Of a DNA stretch of 64,000 nucleotides, positions 25,744 to 36,322 are shown piece by piece. The stretch's first letter is position 1. Each line of letters opens with the position of its first letter. The stretch is from positions 62,001 to 126,000 of the forward strand of contig DXAO01000014.1 of the NCBI GenBank assembly GCA_019117005.1. The letters run 5' to 3'. The notes under the pieces were generated by a model. That model saw only the letters and a program-made list of their open reading frames with translations, had not been told where the DNA came from and ran no database searches. The translations under genes and the position numbers were made by a program. This DNA comes from Candidatus Collinsella stercoripullorum. GTDB taxonomy: Bacteria; Actinomycetota; Coriobacteriia; Coriobacteriales; Coriobacteriaceae.

Positions 25744-25776
25744 AAAAGCCGGGGTCCCCCGGAAGGCGCCCCGGCT
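25744..25776 (-). terminator. terminator between cysteine desulfurase and phosphoglucomutase genes
   Basis: AGCCGGGG pairs with CCCCGGCT. On the minus strand TTTTCC follows; on the plus strand CTCTCTC follows. It best serves the minus-strand phosphoglucomutase gene and may act both ways. Confidence 0.7.
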
Positions 25777-25798
25777 CTCTCACCCGTTCGACCGGCCG

Positions 25799-27493
25799 TT
25801 AGCTCAGCAGCTTGCGGCCCGCCTCCTCGATCGCATCGAGCTGCGCGTCCGCGGACGCCGCGTCGGCGCCCTTGGCGAAGATGTACAGCTTGATCTTGGG
25901 CTCGGTGCCGGACGGGCGCACGATGGCCTTGTCGCCGCCCTCGAGATCGAACTCGATGACGTTCGCCTTGGGGAGGCCGTTCACGCCGTCCACGTAGTCC
26001 ACGACCGCCTCGACCTTCGCACCGGCGATCTCCTCCGGTGCGGTCTCGCGCAGAGCAGCCATGATACCTGCCATTTTAGCGGCACCATCTGCACCAGGAT
26101 AGGACAGGGAGATGGTGCGGTTGTGGTAGTAGCCGTACTTCTCATACAGCTCGCGCATGGCCTGGACGAGGTTCTTGCCCTGCAGCTTGTAGTACTGCGC
26201 CATCTGGCAGATGAGCAGGCTCGCGTTGACGGCGTCCTTGTCGCGCACATGGTCCCCGGAGAGGTAGCCGTAGCTCTCCTCGAACCCGAAGATGTAGCGG
26301 TCGACCTGGCCGGCGTCGGACAGGCCGGTGATGATATCGCCGATGTACTTGAAGCCGGTCAGGCAGCGGCGCAGCTCGAAGCCGTACTCCTGGGCGAGCG
26401 CGTCGACCATCGCGGAGGAGACGATCGTGGTCACGGCGACCTTGTCGGCCAGGTCCTCGCCGCGCTCGGCGCGCATCTTGCAGATGTAGTCGAGCAGCAG
26501 CACGCCCATCTCATTGCCGGTGAGCAGCGTGTAGTCGTCACCGTCCTGGCAGGCGACTCCGACGCGGTCGGCATCGGGATCCGTGGCGAGCAGGAGGTCG
26601 GGCTGGACCTCGGCGCACAGGTCGATGCCCTTCTGCATGGCCTCGCGGATCTCCGGGTTGGGATACGGGCAGGTGGGGAAGTCGCCGTCGGGGTCCTTCT
26701 GCTCGGGGACGACGGTGATGTCCGTGATGCCCGCGCGGTTGAGGACGGTCGTGACCGGGATGAGACCCGTGCCGTTGAGCGGCGTGTAGACGAGCTTGAG
26801 CGGGGCCGCGGCGGACTGCTCCTCGGTCAGGTTGCACACCGAGCACTTGAGGACCGCGTCGTAGTACGCGTCGAGCACCTCGTCGCCGATCCACTTGACC
26901 CTGCCCTGCTCCACGGCCTCGTCGAAGTCCATCGTCTTGACGTCGGCGAAGGGGTCCGTCGCGTTCATGGCCGCGGAGATGGCGTCGGCGGCCTCGGAGG
27001 TGATCTGGCAGCCGTCCGGACCGTAGGCCTTGTAGCCGTTGTACGGGGCGGGGTTGTGGCTCGCGGTCATGCAGATGCCGCCGGAGCACTGCAGGTAGCG
27101 GGTAGCCCAGGACAGCGTCGGCACCGGGGAGATCTTGGGGTACACGTAGGCCGTGACGCCGTTCGCGGCGAGGATGGCTGCGGTCGTCTTGACGAACAGC
27201 TCGCCCTTGTTGCGGCTGTCGCGCGCGATGGCGACGGTGGGGTTCTCGAAGTTCTCGTTCAGATAGTTGGCGAAGCCCTGGGTCGCACGACCGACGGTGT
27301 AGATGTTCATGCGGTTGGTGCCGGCGCCGATGGTCCCGCGCAGACCGGCGGTGCCGAACGCGAGGTCCTGGAAGAAGGCATCCGTGATGGCATCCTCGTC
27401 CCCGGCTTCCTTCATGGCCTTGAGCTCGGCTAGGAGCTCATCGTCCGTGGCGTTTGCGATCCAAGTGTCAAGAAGCTCATGTACGTCCGACAT
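25799..27493 (-). CDS. pgm: phosphoglucomutase/phosphomannomutase
   Basis: The protein has 564 aa, the length of the larger PgcA-type phospho-sugar mutases that interconvert hexose 1- and 6-phosphates for cell envelope and glycogen metabolism. The phosphoserine loop is MTASHNPAPYNGYK, the metal loop ATDPDADRVGVA, the sugar loop GFEESYGYLSGD, and the C-terminal phosphate-binding motif RPSGTEPKIKLY. ATG 27493 follows GAGGAAAGGTGCTACGT. It is a monocistronic unit by position. Confidence 0.94.
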   Translation of the reverse strand: MSDVHELLDTWIANATDDELLAELKAMKEAGDEDAITDAFFQDLAFGTAGLRGTIGAGTNRMNIYTVGRATQGFANYLNENFENPTVAIARDSRNKGELFVKTTAAILAANGVTAYVYPKISPVPTLSWATRYLQCSGGICMTASHNPAPYNGYKAYGPDGCQITSEAADAISAAMNATDPFADVKTMDFDEAVEQGRVKWIGDEVLDAYYDAVLKCSVCNLTEEQSAAAPLKLVYTPLNGTGLIPVTTVLNRAGITDITVVPEQKDPDGDFPTCPYPNPEIREAMQKGIDLCAEVQPDLLLATDPDADRVGVACQDGDDYTLLTGNEMGVLLLDYICKMRAERGEDLADKVAVTTIVSSAMVDALAQEYGFELRRCLTGFKYIGDIITGLSDAGQVDRYIFGFEESYGYLSGDHVRDKDAVNASLLICQMAQYYKLQGKNLVQAMRELYEKYGYYHNRTISLSYPGADGAAKMAGIMAALRETAPEEIAGAKVEAVVDYVDGVNGLPKANVIEFDLEGGDKAIVRPSGTEPKIKLYIFAKGADAASADAQLDAIEEAGRKLLS

Positions 27494-27713
27494 ACGTAGC
27501 ACCTTTCCTCTACCGTATGAACCTTCCGGAACCCGCATGCCCGCGGGCGGCGCGCATAAGGCGCAGCTACTGGAATCTTACGTCATTTGGGTAAAGTCCG
27601 GCACATCGCACCGCCCGATGGACGATTTGTCCGGTAGATGCCAGGAGGGGGTCGGATCTGAGACGACCCCCTCTGGGGCACCCACCCGCCTCACGTGCGG
27701 GGCGAAGATTCCT

Positions 27714-27875
27714 TCCGAATCCACCGGGGCAGCGGTCCCTTCCGAATCCAGCACGGCGACGCCTGCTTCTGAATCGAGCGCGGCTGCGGCTCCTTCCAAA
27801 TCGAGTGCGGCGACGTCCGATTCCGAATCCATCATCAGGGCGTCATCTGAATCTTTCAGGGGCGATATTCGAATC
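27714..27875. repeat. 27-bp minisatellite with TCCGAATC core
   Basis: The core TCCGAATC (or TCTGAATC, TCCAAATC) begins at 27714, 27741, 27768, 27795 and 27822, exactly 27 bp apart, then at 27846 and 27868 with looser spacing. On the minus strand this would read as nine-residue units (DSEGTAAPV-like), but that frame has no ribosome binding site. Confidence 0.8.
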
Positions 27876-28223
27876 TGGTTCGCATCGGGAGCCGATTTCA
27901 CGACGCGGTGGGCGATGAACCGGAATGCATCCGCCCTCCGAATCCGCGCGCGATGACGGGAGGGGAGAGGTTCATATCTTGATCTTGTTTCCGCTGGCTG
28001 TTCGGTTGATTCGCTTCACCTGAATGATTCCACATCCGATTCTGAATTCGCGTCGAGACGACGTCAGCGCGATTGAGTTACGAAGCATCCAACACATCGA
28101 CTGCACCATTCACCATTTCACGTCTGATGCAGTCGAGGACGCGGGTGCACTTGCCACACGACTCCCGCGCCGGGAAGACGCCCTGCCGCGCGCGGTCGGG
28201 TAGCCCGTCGCCCTGCAAGCTGG

Positions 28224-28422
28224 GTGAAACAAAGGCGTCCATGGACGCGATGATCTCGCTGAGAACAGCTCTCAGCAAAACAATGGCGTCCATGCACGCC
28301 AATGTTTCACCCGGGCTTTTTCACCGCAAACGAAGTGAAACAAATGCGTCCATGGACGCGATAATCTCGCTGGGTACAGCTCTCAGCGAGACAAAGGTGT
28401 GCATGCACACCTTTGTCTCGCT
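28224..28422. repeat. two tandem palindromic elements with a 38-bp perfect palindrome
   Basis: Two units start with GTGAAACAAAnGCGTCCATG at 28224 and 28335, 111 bp apart. Each contains the palindrome GCGTCCATGGACGC and a CTCGCTG...CAGCTCTCAG hairpin. The first ends TGTTTCAC, mirroring its start; the second ends in 28385-28422, a perfect 38-bp palindrome centred on TGCA|TGCA. The units can form extended cruciforms. Confidence 0.85.
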
Positions 28423-29207
28423 TCGCAGTCATCCCCATAGCCGTCCTCAGGACGAGGCAACCGCGTTCATAGACGTCCTCGACAGATTCGGACTCGGCAC
28501 ACAGAGGATCGGACCGATACGGATGAATCGGTACTCAGATGGGGTTGGTTCGGTAGGCTTGAATCGGTTCCGACGGAATCGGTCGCGTATCGAAGCCCAT
28601 CGTCGCTTGAATCGTTCGCCATCGCATGCGAGCACTCATCGACTCGTTCGCCGCATCGGACAAGACGGCTCCACGACTCGATAACGGCCGACTCGATCCA
28701 TTCGCGTCAGGTCTCACCAACGGGCCGACCCCGAATGAACCATCAATGGGAGCACCGTGCGGAGCGCTCGCCGCAATCGACCCGCACATCCGGTCCGTTG
28801 CGGCTTCCGCAGGCGGTTCTCTACCGAACGCAGCTGAACTCTTCCATCTCCTACCTCGAGGGACGCAGTCGTCCTGCACACCCAGCCGAACCCCGTCCGA
28901 CTCTTTTTGGGTCGATCCTGCTTCGAATCGCACATCGCATCTCAAACCGATCCGCAATCTCGCACGCTGCGATCCACACAGAGCCATCGAAGCGTACCAA
29001 TGGCAGGGGATGCGACCCAACGAACGAATCGACGCATCGATGCGTCCTCCGAAACGGCTACCGAACCCCGGACTCGGTCCATTCGAATCCCCGCCGTCTC
29101 CGGTTGCACCAAATGATGCGAAGGTGGGGGAGAGCGGGGTATAATCGACCGAACGACCGAACCTATGACGCAGTCCCAACCGACCCAGATTACGACGAGG
29201 TGATCGC

Positions 29208-29714
29208 ATGCCGACAATCAAGGAGATCGCAGACGCTACCGGACGGGGAAAATCGACGGTCACCCGCGCGGTCAACGAGCTCGGCCTCCGTGAGAACGGC
29301 CATGCGAAGCCGGACGGACCGCGCGGCGCCCTGATCATCGATGCGGAGGGCGCTTCGATGCTCGCTGACTTCCTCACCAAGGGAACCGAGTCGAAGACCG
29401 CTCCGGAGTCGGATACGGAGACCGCCTCCCAGCCCCAGATCGATATCGAGGCGATCGTATCGGTCTACCGGGAGAGGATCGATGACCTCAAGGCTCAGAT
29501 CGAGAGCCTCAACGACCAGCTCTCCATGAAGGACGCCCAGATCAAGGAGCTCAACATCGCCTTGGAGAACGCGCAGGGAGCGGCTAAGGAGGCGCAGACC
29601 GAGACGAGGCGCGCACACGACCGCGTCGTCCTCATGGCGAGTGCGGGCGTCTGGGAGCGTCTGACGGGCTTCAAGGGCCTGTTGGGCCCTGCGAGCGATG
29701 TAGACGGTCAATAA
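29208..29714 (+). CDS. HTH DNA-binding protein with long coiled coil (DUF536/RacA-like layout)
   Basis: The protein has 168 aa. Residues 1-30 (MPTIKEIADATGRGKSTVTR...) form a helix-turn-helix; then a polar linker and a long coiled coil (about 75-145, IVSVYRERIDDLKAQIESLN and following). This layout occurs in plasmid-type DUF536 proteins and in chromosome-anchoring or partition proteins, but no family is certain. ATG 29208 follows GAGGTGATCGC, and TATAAT at 29140 gives a promoter. It lies between the repeat island and a duplicated tRNA end, which suggests it may have come with an integrated element. Confidence 0.8.
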   Translation: MPTIKEIADATGRGKSTVTRAVNELGLRENGHAKPDGPRGALIIDAEGASMLADFLTKGTESKTAPESDTETASQPQIDIEAIVSVYRERIDDLKAQIESLNDQLSMKDAQIKELNIALENAQGAAKEAQTETRRAHDRVVLMASAGVWERLTGFKGLLGPASDVDGQ

Positions 29715-29740
29715 GCCCGCTTCTCCATAGCGACGCGAAC

Positions 29741-29766
29741 CGAAGGGCCCCATATGGGGCCCTTCG
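29741..29766. terminator. perfect 26-bp palindrome after the HTH/coiled-coil gene
   Basis: CGAAGGGCCCCAT pairs with ATGGGGCCCTTCG, 26 bp after the stop. No T-run follows, so intrinsic termination would be weak. Confidence 0.5.
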
Positions 29767-29786
29767 CATGGAGACGGCTTCTGGTA

Positions 29787-29844
29787 ATGAAAAGACCCCG
29801 CCGCGGTGAGGTCGTCGAACCATATGGTGGAGGTTAGGGGGATC
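29787..29844. repeat. copy 1 of 58-bp direct repeat (last 20 nt of tRNA-Ala plus its terminator)
   Basis: It matches 30037-30094 with one mismatch and is offset by exactly 250 bp. It carries the CCA end and T-arm side of tRNA-Ala but not the rest, like an att duplication left by an integrase. Confidence 0.85.
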
Positions 29845-30036
29845 CGCGGGCGCCGTATCGAACGACACTGCGACCTGCCACCGCTGTTGCCTCTATAGGA
29901 AGGGGATCTGCGGCCACCGGGCGGCCGCTCCGGCTGCGGCGCCTGCGGCGCCTTGCCCGCGGTCCCGGGAAACGCTCTCGCGTTTCCACGCGACCGCGCC
30001 CCGAACGGGGTTCGACCCCGTGCACGACCCTCAGAT

Positions 30037-30094
30037 ATGAAAAGACCCCGCCGCGGCGAGGTCGTCGAACCATATGGTGGAGGTTAGGGGGATC
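30037..30094. repeat. copy 2 of 58-bp direct repeat, overlapping tRNA-Ala
   Basis: The functional copy: its right 20 bp are the 3' end of the intact tRNA-Ala gene. Confidence 0.85.
30040..30063 (-). terminator. rho-independent terminator of the tRNA operon
   Basis: On the minus strand GACCTCGCC pairs with GGCGGGGTC (one G-U) and TTTT follows, directly after tRNA-Ala. A near-identical duplicate lies at 29790-29813. Confidence 0.8.
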
Positions 30095-30150
30095 GAACCC
30101 CTGACCTCAGGCTTGCAAAGCCCGCGCTCTCCCAGCTGAGCTAAACCCCC
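30075..30150 (-). tRNA. tRNA-Ala (TGC anticodon)
   Basis: The 76-nt gene starts GGGGGTTTAGCTCAGCTGG and ends AACCTCCACCA with the CCA encoded. The 7-bp acceptor stem has one G-U pair; the anticodon loop CTTTGCAAG gives TGC, and GGTTCGATCC is the T-arm. It follows tRNA-Ile in the same direction. Confidence 0.97.
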
Positions 30151-30157
30151 AGGTAGT

Positions 30158-30202
30158 AATAAACACCCCAGCGGCGACTCGGCTCTCGCTGGGGTGTTTA
30201 TT
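30158..30202. repeat. perfect 16-bp inverted repeat between the two tRNA genes
   Basis: AATAAACACCCCAGCG (30158-30173) pairs perfectly with 30187-30202 around a 13-nt loop. It could be a processing hairpin or a partial terminator; a TTTATT stretch ends the stem on both strands. Confidence 0.75.
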
Positions 30203-30212
30203 GCGAAAGAAG

Positions 30213-30289
30213 TGGTGGACCTGACAAGATTCGAACTTGTGACCTCCCGGTTATCAGCCGGACGCTCTAACCAACTGAGCTACAGGTCC
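30213..30289 (-). tRNA. tRNA-Ile (GAT anticodon)
   Basis: The 77-nt gene starts GGACCTGTAGCTCAGTTGG, has CTGATAAC in the anticodon loop (GAT), GGTCACAAGTTCGAATC in the variable/T-arm region and an encoded CCA end. It pairs by context with tRNA-Ala downstream; Ile-Ala pairs are often found in rRNA operons, but no rRNA is nearby. Confidence 0.97.
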
Positions 30290-30468
30290 ATCGCGCTAGG
30301 AAATAATAGCCCAGACGCCGCGCGGGAGTCAACAACTTTTTTAAAAGAAATCTCGCGCCGTGAAAAGAAGGTTCGAAACCGCATATGGCAGCGGTTTTGG
30401 GTACTATACCTATTCAGTTCTTTCAAGGAACGCTCCGAGAACGCTTACCACGATTTGGAGGTGCCGTA

Positions 30469-30969
30469 ATGATCCGCGTTGACATCGAGACCATTATCAT
30501 GGCCTCCGGTCCCGTGCCCTCACTCATCGTCCTGCGCGAGCGCGGGGCGGATTCTTCGACGGACGCGCCCCTGCGCGCGCTTTCCATCCAGACGGGGTCG
30601 TACGAGGCCGCCGCCATCAGTCGCGGCATCGATGGGACGGAAGGCACCCGCCCCATCACGCACGATCTGATGCTCGATGCCATCCGCAAGCTCGGCGCGC
30701 ACGTCGAGCGCGTCGAGATCAACCGTGTCGAGGCACCGGTCTTCTACGCGACCCTCGTTCTTTCCGGGGGCGACCGCACCGAGGTGACCGTCGACGCCCG
30801 CCCGAGTGACGCACTGGCCATCGCTGTCCGGTCGAACGCCCCCATCTACGTCGAGGACGAGGTCATGAACCGCGTCGGGAACATCTCGTACCGCACCGAC
30901 GATGATGCGGAGAAGGAGTTCGAGCAGTTCGATGCGTTCGCGCATTCGGTCTCTCCGGATGACTTCTAA
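30469..30969 (+). CDS. bifunctional nuclease family protein (DUF151)
   Basis: The protein has 166 aa. The DUF151 core is visible as PLRALSIQTGSYEAAAISRGI, then LMLDAIRKLGAHVERVEINRV, VFYATLVLSGG and VDARPSDALAIAVRSNAPIYV, which are the conserved family blocks; the end is acidic (DDDAEKEFEQFD). Plant and bacterial members show DNase/RNase activity, but the cellular role is not settled. ATG 30469 follows GGAGGTGCCGTA. It is a single gene divergent from the tRNAs. Confidence 0.9.
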   Translation: MIRVDIETIIMASGPVPSLIVLRERGADSSTDAPLRALSIQTGSYEAAAISRGIDGTEGTRPITHDLMLDAIRKLGAHVERVEINRVEAPVFYATLVLSGGDRTEVTVDARPSDALAIAVRSNAPIYVEDEVMNRVGNISYRTDDDAEKEFEQFDAFAHSVSPDDF

Positions 30970-31274
30970 CCTGCGTACAGGCTGAGTGGGGGGGGGAGTA
31001 AGACGACGGTCATTCCGACCGATTCACACGAACCGCGCCGGGCCGCACCAGACCGCTCTGAACCGCACCGTCTACCGCGCCCCGTGAAGCCCTGAGGCCC
31101 TTATCGGTCGTAGCGACCTTCCGGCGCGTCGCGCAGCCGCCCCCTCATCTCAGGCGCGCGCCGCAAATGCGAAAGCGCTGCCATGCGAAAGCACCGCCAT
31201 GCGAAAGGCCCCGTCCCATACAGGACGGGGCCTTTTTCACAGCCCTTATGAATCGGAGCGCGCCCTGATGAGGT
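30970..31274. other. intergenic region between convergent DUF151 and gyrA genes
   Basis: No gene seen. It holds a run of nine G (30988-30996), three near-copies of a 16-bp unit starting ATGCGAAAG (about 31167-31210) and the terminator at 31207-31237. Confidence 0.6.
31207..31237 (+). terminator. rho-independent terminator between DUF151 and gyrA genes
   Basis: GGCCCCGTCC pairs perfectly with GGACGGGGCC and TTTTT follows on the plus strand. On the minus strand CCTTTCGC follows the stem, so it could also stop gyrA transcription. Confidence 0.85.
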
Positions 31275-34058
31275 CTACTCGTCCATCAGGTCCTCGAGCG
31301 CCTCGTCGCCGCTGCCGATATCGACATGGTCCTCATCGCGCGGGGCCTCCATCGCTCCGGCCGCCGCGAGGTCGAGCGACTCCTGGCCCTCGGCGACCGC
31401 AGGGGCCTTGGCCTTCTTCTTCGCGCTCGTCATGCGCGCCACGGCGCAGACCCGGTCGCCGTCGATGACGGACATCATCTTGACGCCCTGGGTGGCGCGG
31501 CCGGTCTTGGAGATCTCGTCGGTCTTCACGCGGATGACCGTCGCCATCTCCGTGATGATGAACAGCTCGTGCTGGGGCCCGACCGTCTTCATGGCGGCGA
31601 GCTGACCCTTCTTGTCCGTCATCTGGATGGTGTAGACGCCCTGGCCGCCGCGGTTCTGCACCGGGTAGTCGGAGACGGGGGTGCGCTTGCCGTATCCGCG
31701 CTCCGTGATCACGAAGAGGTCGCCGCGGCCGTTGGAGATCTCCATGCCCAGCACGCGGGTGTCGCCCTTCATCGTGATGCCGCGGACGCCGCTGGTGTCG
31801 CGGCCGGTGGCGCGGACCTGGTCCTCGGCGAAGACGATCGCCTTGCCGGCGGTCGTGGCGAGGATGATCATGTCGCCCTCGCGGACGCGGCGGACGTCGA
31901 GCAGGTGGTCGCCGGACTTGAGGTTGATCGCGATGATGCCGTCGCGGCGGCTGCGGTCGTAGGCGCTCATGACGGTCTTCTTGACCATGCCGCTCGCGGT
32001 GGCGAACATGAGGTACTCGTTGTCGGGGAACTCCCTGCACGAGATGACGCTCGCGATCTTCTCGCCGTCCTCGAAGGGCAGCAGGTTCACGATGGCGGTG
32101 CCGCGCGCCTGGCGCGTGCCGACCGGCAGCTCGTGAACCTTCAGGCGGTACACCTTGCCGCGGTTGGAGAAGAAGAGCACGTACTCATGGGTGCTCGCGA
32201 TGAACATCTCGTCGATGACATCGTCTTCCTTGAGGTTCGCGCCGGTCACGCCCTTGCCGCCGCGCTTCTGCGCGCGATAGGCGGCCACCGGGATGCGCTT
32301 GACGTAGCCGGTGTGGGTGATCGTGACGACCATGTCCTCGTCGGCGATGAGGTCCTCGACGTCCAGGTCGCGCTCGGCGGCGCAGATCTCCGTGCGGCGC
32401 TTGTCCCCGAACTTGCGGGAGATCTCGCGCATCTCCTCCTTGATGACGCCCAGGATCTTCTCCTCGTGCGCCAGCAGGTCCTCGTAGTAGGCGATGGCGC
32501 GGCGCAGGCCGTCCAGCTCCTCCTGGATCTTGTCGCGCTCGAGGCCCGTCAGGCGGCGCAGCTTCATCTCGAGGATGGCCGTGGTCTGCTCCGGCGTGAA
32601 GCCGAAGCGCTCGATCAGGCGGGCGCTCGCCTCGGCGTCGGTGCGCGAGGAGCGGATGATGGAGATGACCTCGTCGATGTGGTCGAGGGCCATGAGGTAG
32701 CCCTCGAGGATGTGGGCGCGCGCCTGGGCCTTCTTGAGGTCGAAGCGCGTACGGCGGGTCACGACGTCGACCTGGTGGTCGATGTAGCAGCGCAGGATCT
32801 CGCGCAGCGACAGGCACTTGGGCACGCCGTTCACGAGCGCGAGGTTGTTCACGCCGAAGGTGTTCTGCAGCGAGGTGTACTTGTACAGGTTGTTGAGGAC
32901 GACCTGCGGGATGACGCCCTTCTTGAGCTCGATGACCAGGCGGATGCCCTTGCTGGTCGACTCGTCGCGCATATCGGAGATGCCCTCGATGCGCTTCTCG
33001 TTCACGAGCTGGGCGATCTTCTCCTGCAGCGTGCCCTTGTTGACCTGGTAGGGGATCTCGGTGAAGACGAGACGGTTGCGGCCGGTCTTGGTGGACTCGA
33101 CATGGGCCTTGGCGCGGACGGTGATCGAGCCGCGGCCGGTCTCGTACGCCTGGCGGATGCCGTCGGACCCCATGATGCGGGCGCCGGTGGGGAAGTCGGG
33201 GCCGGGCATCACGGTCATGAGCTCGTCGACCGTGGCGTCGGGGTTGTCGATGAGCATGCAGGTGGCCTCGATGGCCTCCGTGAGGTTATGCGGCGGGATG
33301 TTGGTCGCCATGCCCACGGCGATGCCCGAGGAGCCGTTGACCAACAGGTTGGGGAAGCGGGCGGGCAGGACCTGCGGCTCGGCGAGCGACTCGTCGTAGT
33401 TGGGCTGCCAATCGACCGTGTCCTTCTGCAGGTCGCGCAGGAGCTCCATGGCGGGCTTCGCCAGACGGCTCTCGGTGTAGCGCATGGCCGCGGCCGAGTC
33501 GCCGTCGATGTTGCCGAAGTTGCCGTGGCCGTCGATCAGCGGGGTGCGCATGGAGAACCACTGGGCCAGACGGACCATCGTGTCGTACACGGCGATGTCG
33601 CCATGGGGGTGGTACTTGCCGATGACCTCGCCGACCGTCCACGCCGACTTCTTGTGCGGGCGGTTGGGGTAGATGCCCGACTCGTTCATGGCGTAGAGGA
33701 TGCGGCGGTGCACCGGTTTCAGGCCGTCGCGGACGTCGGGCAGGGCGCGGGCGGTGATGACCGACATCGAGTACTCGATGAAGGACTGCTTCATCTCGTG
33801 GCCGAACTCCGAGATCTGGAGCGAGCCGCCGTTGATGTCCTCGCCGGCGTCCTGGCCGCGGTCCACGGCGCCGAAGCTCTCCTCGAGCTCGCCGTCGTCC
33901 TCATCGTCCTCGTCGTCGACGGCGTCGGGGTCGTACCCGACCGTCTCACCGTCGTCGTTCTGCGTCTCGGCGCGGGCGAGCAGGCGCTTGAGGTCCTCGG
34001 GGAGCCCCTCGGAACCCTGCGTGCCCTCCCCGGGCGCGTTGTTCATATCTTCTGCCAC
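31275..34058 (-). CDS. gyrA: DNA gyrase subunit A
   Basis: The protein has 927 aa and cuts and rejoins DNA within the GyrA2B2 enzyme that adds negative supercoils. The catalytic tyrosine is in [24 protein letters not shown] and [17 protein letters not shown] are typical, and the C-terminal beta-pinwheel repeats carry a GyrA-box variant AQKRGGKG (QRRGGKG is usual). The N-terminus has an extra acidic leader of about 80 aa and the C-terminus an acidic tail. The start is GTG 34058, after AGGAGGTAGCAC; an ATG five codons in is an alternative. It follows gyrB by 121 bp, with a large hairpin between. Confidence 0.97.
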   Translation of the reverse strand: MAEDMNNAPGEGTQGSEGLPEDLKRLLARAETQNDDGETVGYDPDAVDDEDDEDDGELEESFGAVDRGQDAGEDINGGSLQISEFGHEMKQSFIEYSMSVITARALPDVRDGLKPVHRRILYAMNESGIYPNRPHKKSAWTVGEVIGKYHPHGDIAVYDTMVRLAQWFSMRTPLIDGHGNFGNIDGDSAAAMRYTESRLAKPAMELLRDLQKDTVDWQPNYDESLAEPQVLPARFPNLLVNGSSGIAVGMATNIPPHNLTEAIEATCMLIDNPDATVDELMTVMPGPDFPTGARIMGSDGIRQAYETGRGSITVRAKAHVESTKTGRNRLVFTEIPYQVNKGTLQEKIAQLVNEKRIEGISDMRDESTSKGIRLVIELKKGVIPQVVLNNLYKYTSLQNTFGVNNLALVNGVPKCLSLREILRCYIDHQVDVVTRRTRFDLKKAQARAHILEGYLMALDHIDEVISIIRSSRTDAEASARLIERFGFTPEQTTAILEMKLRRLTGLERDKIQEELDGLRRAIAYYEDLLAHEEKILGVIKEEMREISRKFGDKRRTEICAAERDLDVEDLIADEDMVVTITHTGYVKRIPVAAYRAQKRGGKGVTGANLKEDDVIDEMFIASTHEYVLFFSNRGKVYRLKVHELPVGTRQARGTAIVNLLPFEDGEKIASVISCREFPDNEYLMFATASGMVKKTVMSAYDRSRRDGIIAINLKSGDHLLDVRRVREGDMIILATTAGKAIVFAEDQVRATGRDTSGVRGITMKGDTRVLGMEISNGRGDLFVITERGYGKRTPVSDYPVQNRGGQGVYTIQMTDKKGQLAAMKTVGPQHELFIITEMATVIRVKTDEISKTGRATQGVKMMSVIDGDRVCAVARMTSAKKKAKAPAVAEGQESLDLAAAGAMEAPRDEDHVDIGSGDEALEDLMDE

Positions 34059-34117
34059 GTGCTACCTCCTGGTTCAGTCGTGGTCCGGTTCAGTCTGGTT
34101 CGGTCAGACTCAGTCGC

Positions 34118-34172
34118 GGTCGGCCGGGGGTTGGGTTGAAGCGAACCCGTCCCCACCCAACCCCGGCCGACC
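34118..34172. promoter_or_regulatory. 18-bp inverted repeat between gyrB and gyrA
   Basis: GGTCGGCCGGGGGTTGGGT (34118-34136) pairs with ACCCAACCCCGGCCGACC (34155-34172), with one bulged G and an 18-nt loop. No T-run follows on the minus strand. It lies within the expected gyrBA transcript and could adjust gyrA expression or mRNA processing. Confidence 0.6.
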
Positions 34173-34179
34173 CAGCGCG

Positions 34180-36231
<2,052 letters not shown>

Positions 36232-36255
36232 CTAACCTTCAATAGTTTAGTGGAT

Positions 36256-36290
36256 AAAAAGGGGTATCTCGACATGGTCGAAATACCCCT
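36256..36290 (-). terminator. rho-independent terminator ending the dnaA-dnaN-recF-DUF721 unit
   Basis: On the minus strand AGGGGTATTTCGA pairs with TCGAGATACCCCT (one mismatch) and TTTT follows. Confidence 0.85.
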
Positions 36291-36322
36291 ACAAGACAAC
36301 CAGACGCCGAATGAGGCCGCAT

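Larger units (their letters stand above)
27494..29207. other. 1.7-kb gene-free region of tandem and palindromic repeats
   Basis: No frame here has a good start plus recognisable protein features. It holds a 27-bp minisatellite (27714-27875), cruciform-type palindromes (28224-28422) and, from about 28480 to 29080, many degenerate GAATCGGT/GATTCGGA-type words. It ends with TATAAT at 29140-29145, a good -10 for the next gene. Confidence 0.7.
29715..30074. other. gene-free region with duplicated tRNA-Ala 3' end
   Basis: It contains the 26-bp perfect palindrome at 29741-29766, the partial tRNA copy at 29787-29844, a GC-rich filler of about 190 bp with no gene, and the original copy at 30037-30094 that overlaps tRNA-Ala. 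Confidence 0.7.

Noticed and set aside
27714-27875. Possible CRISPR array
   Set aside because: The shared core is only about 8 bp and the spacers are not unique in size or bounded by long repeats; no cas genes are present.
27578-27901. A 107-residue minus-strand frame with nine-residue repeats
   Set aside because: Starts at GTG with no ribosome binding site; the repeat explains the open frame. Kept as a repeat, not a gene.
28535-29380. Long minus-strand frame (281 residues) over the repeat island
   Set aside because: No protein-like motif or ribosome binding site, and it overlaps the well-supported HTH/coiled-coil gene on the plus strand.
30158-30202. Hairpin between tRNA genes as a true terminator
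   Set aside because: It lies inside a likely two-tRNA transcript; only part of a T-run follows, so it was listed as an inverted repeat instead.
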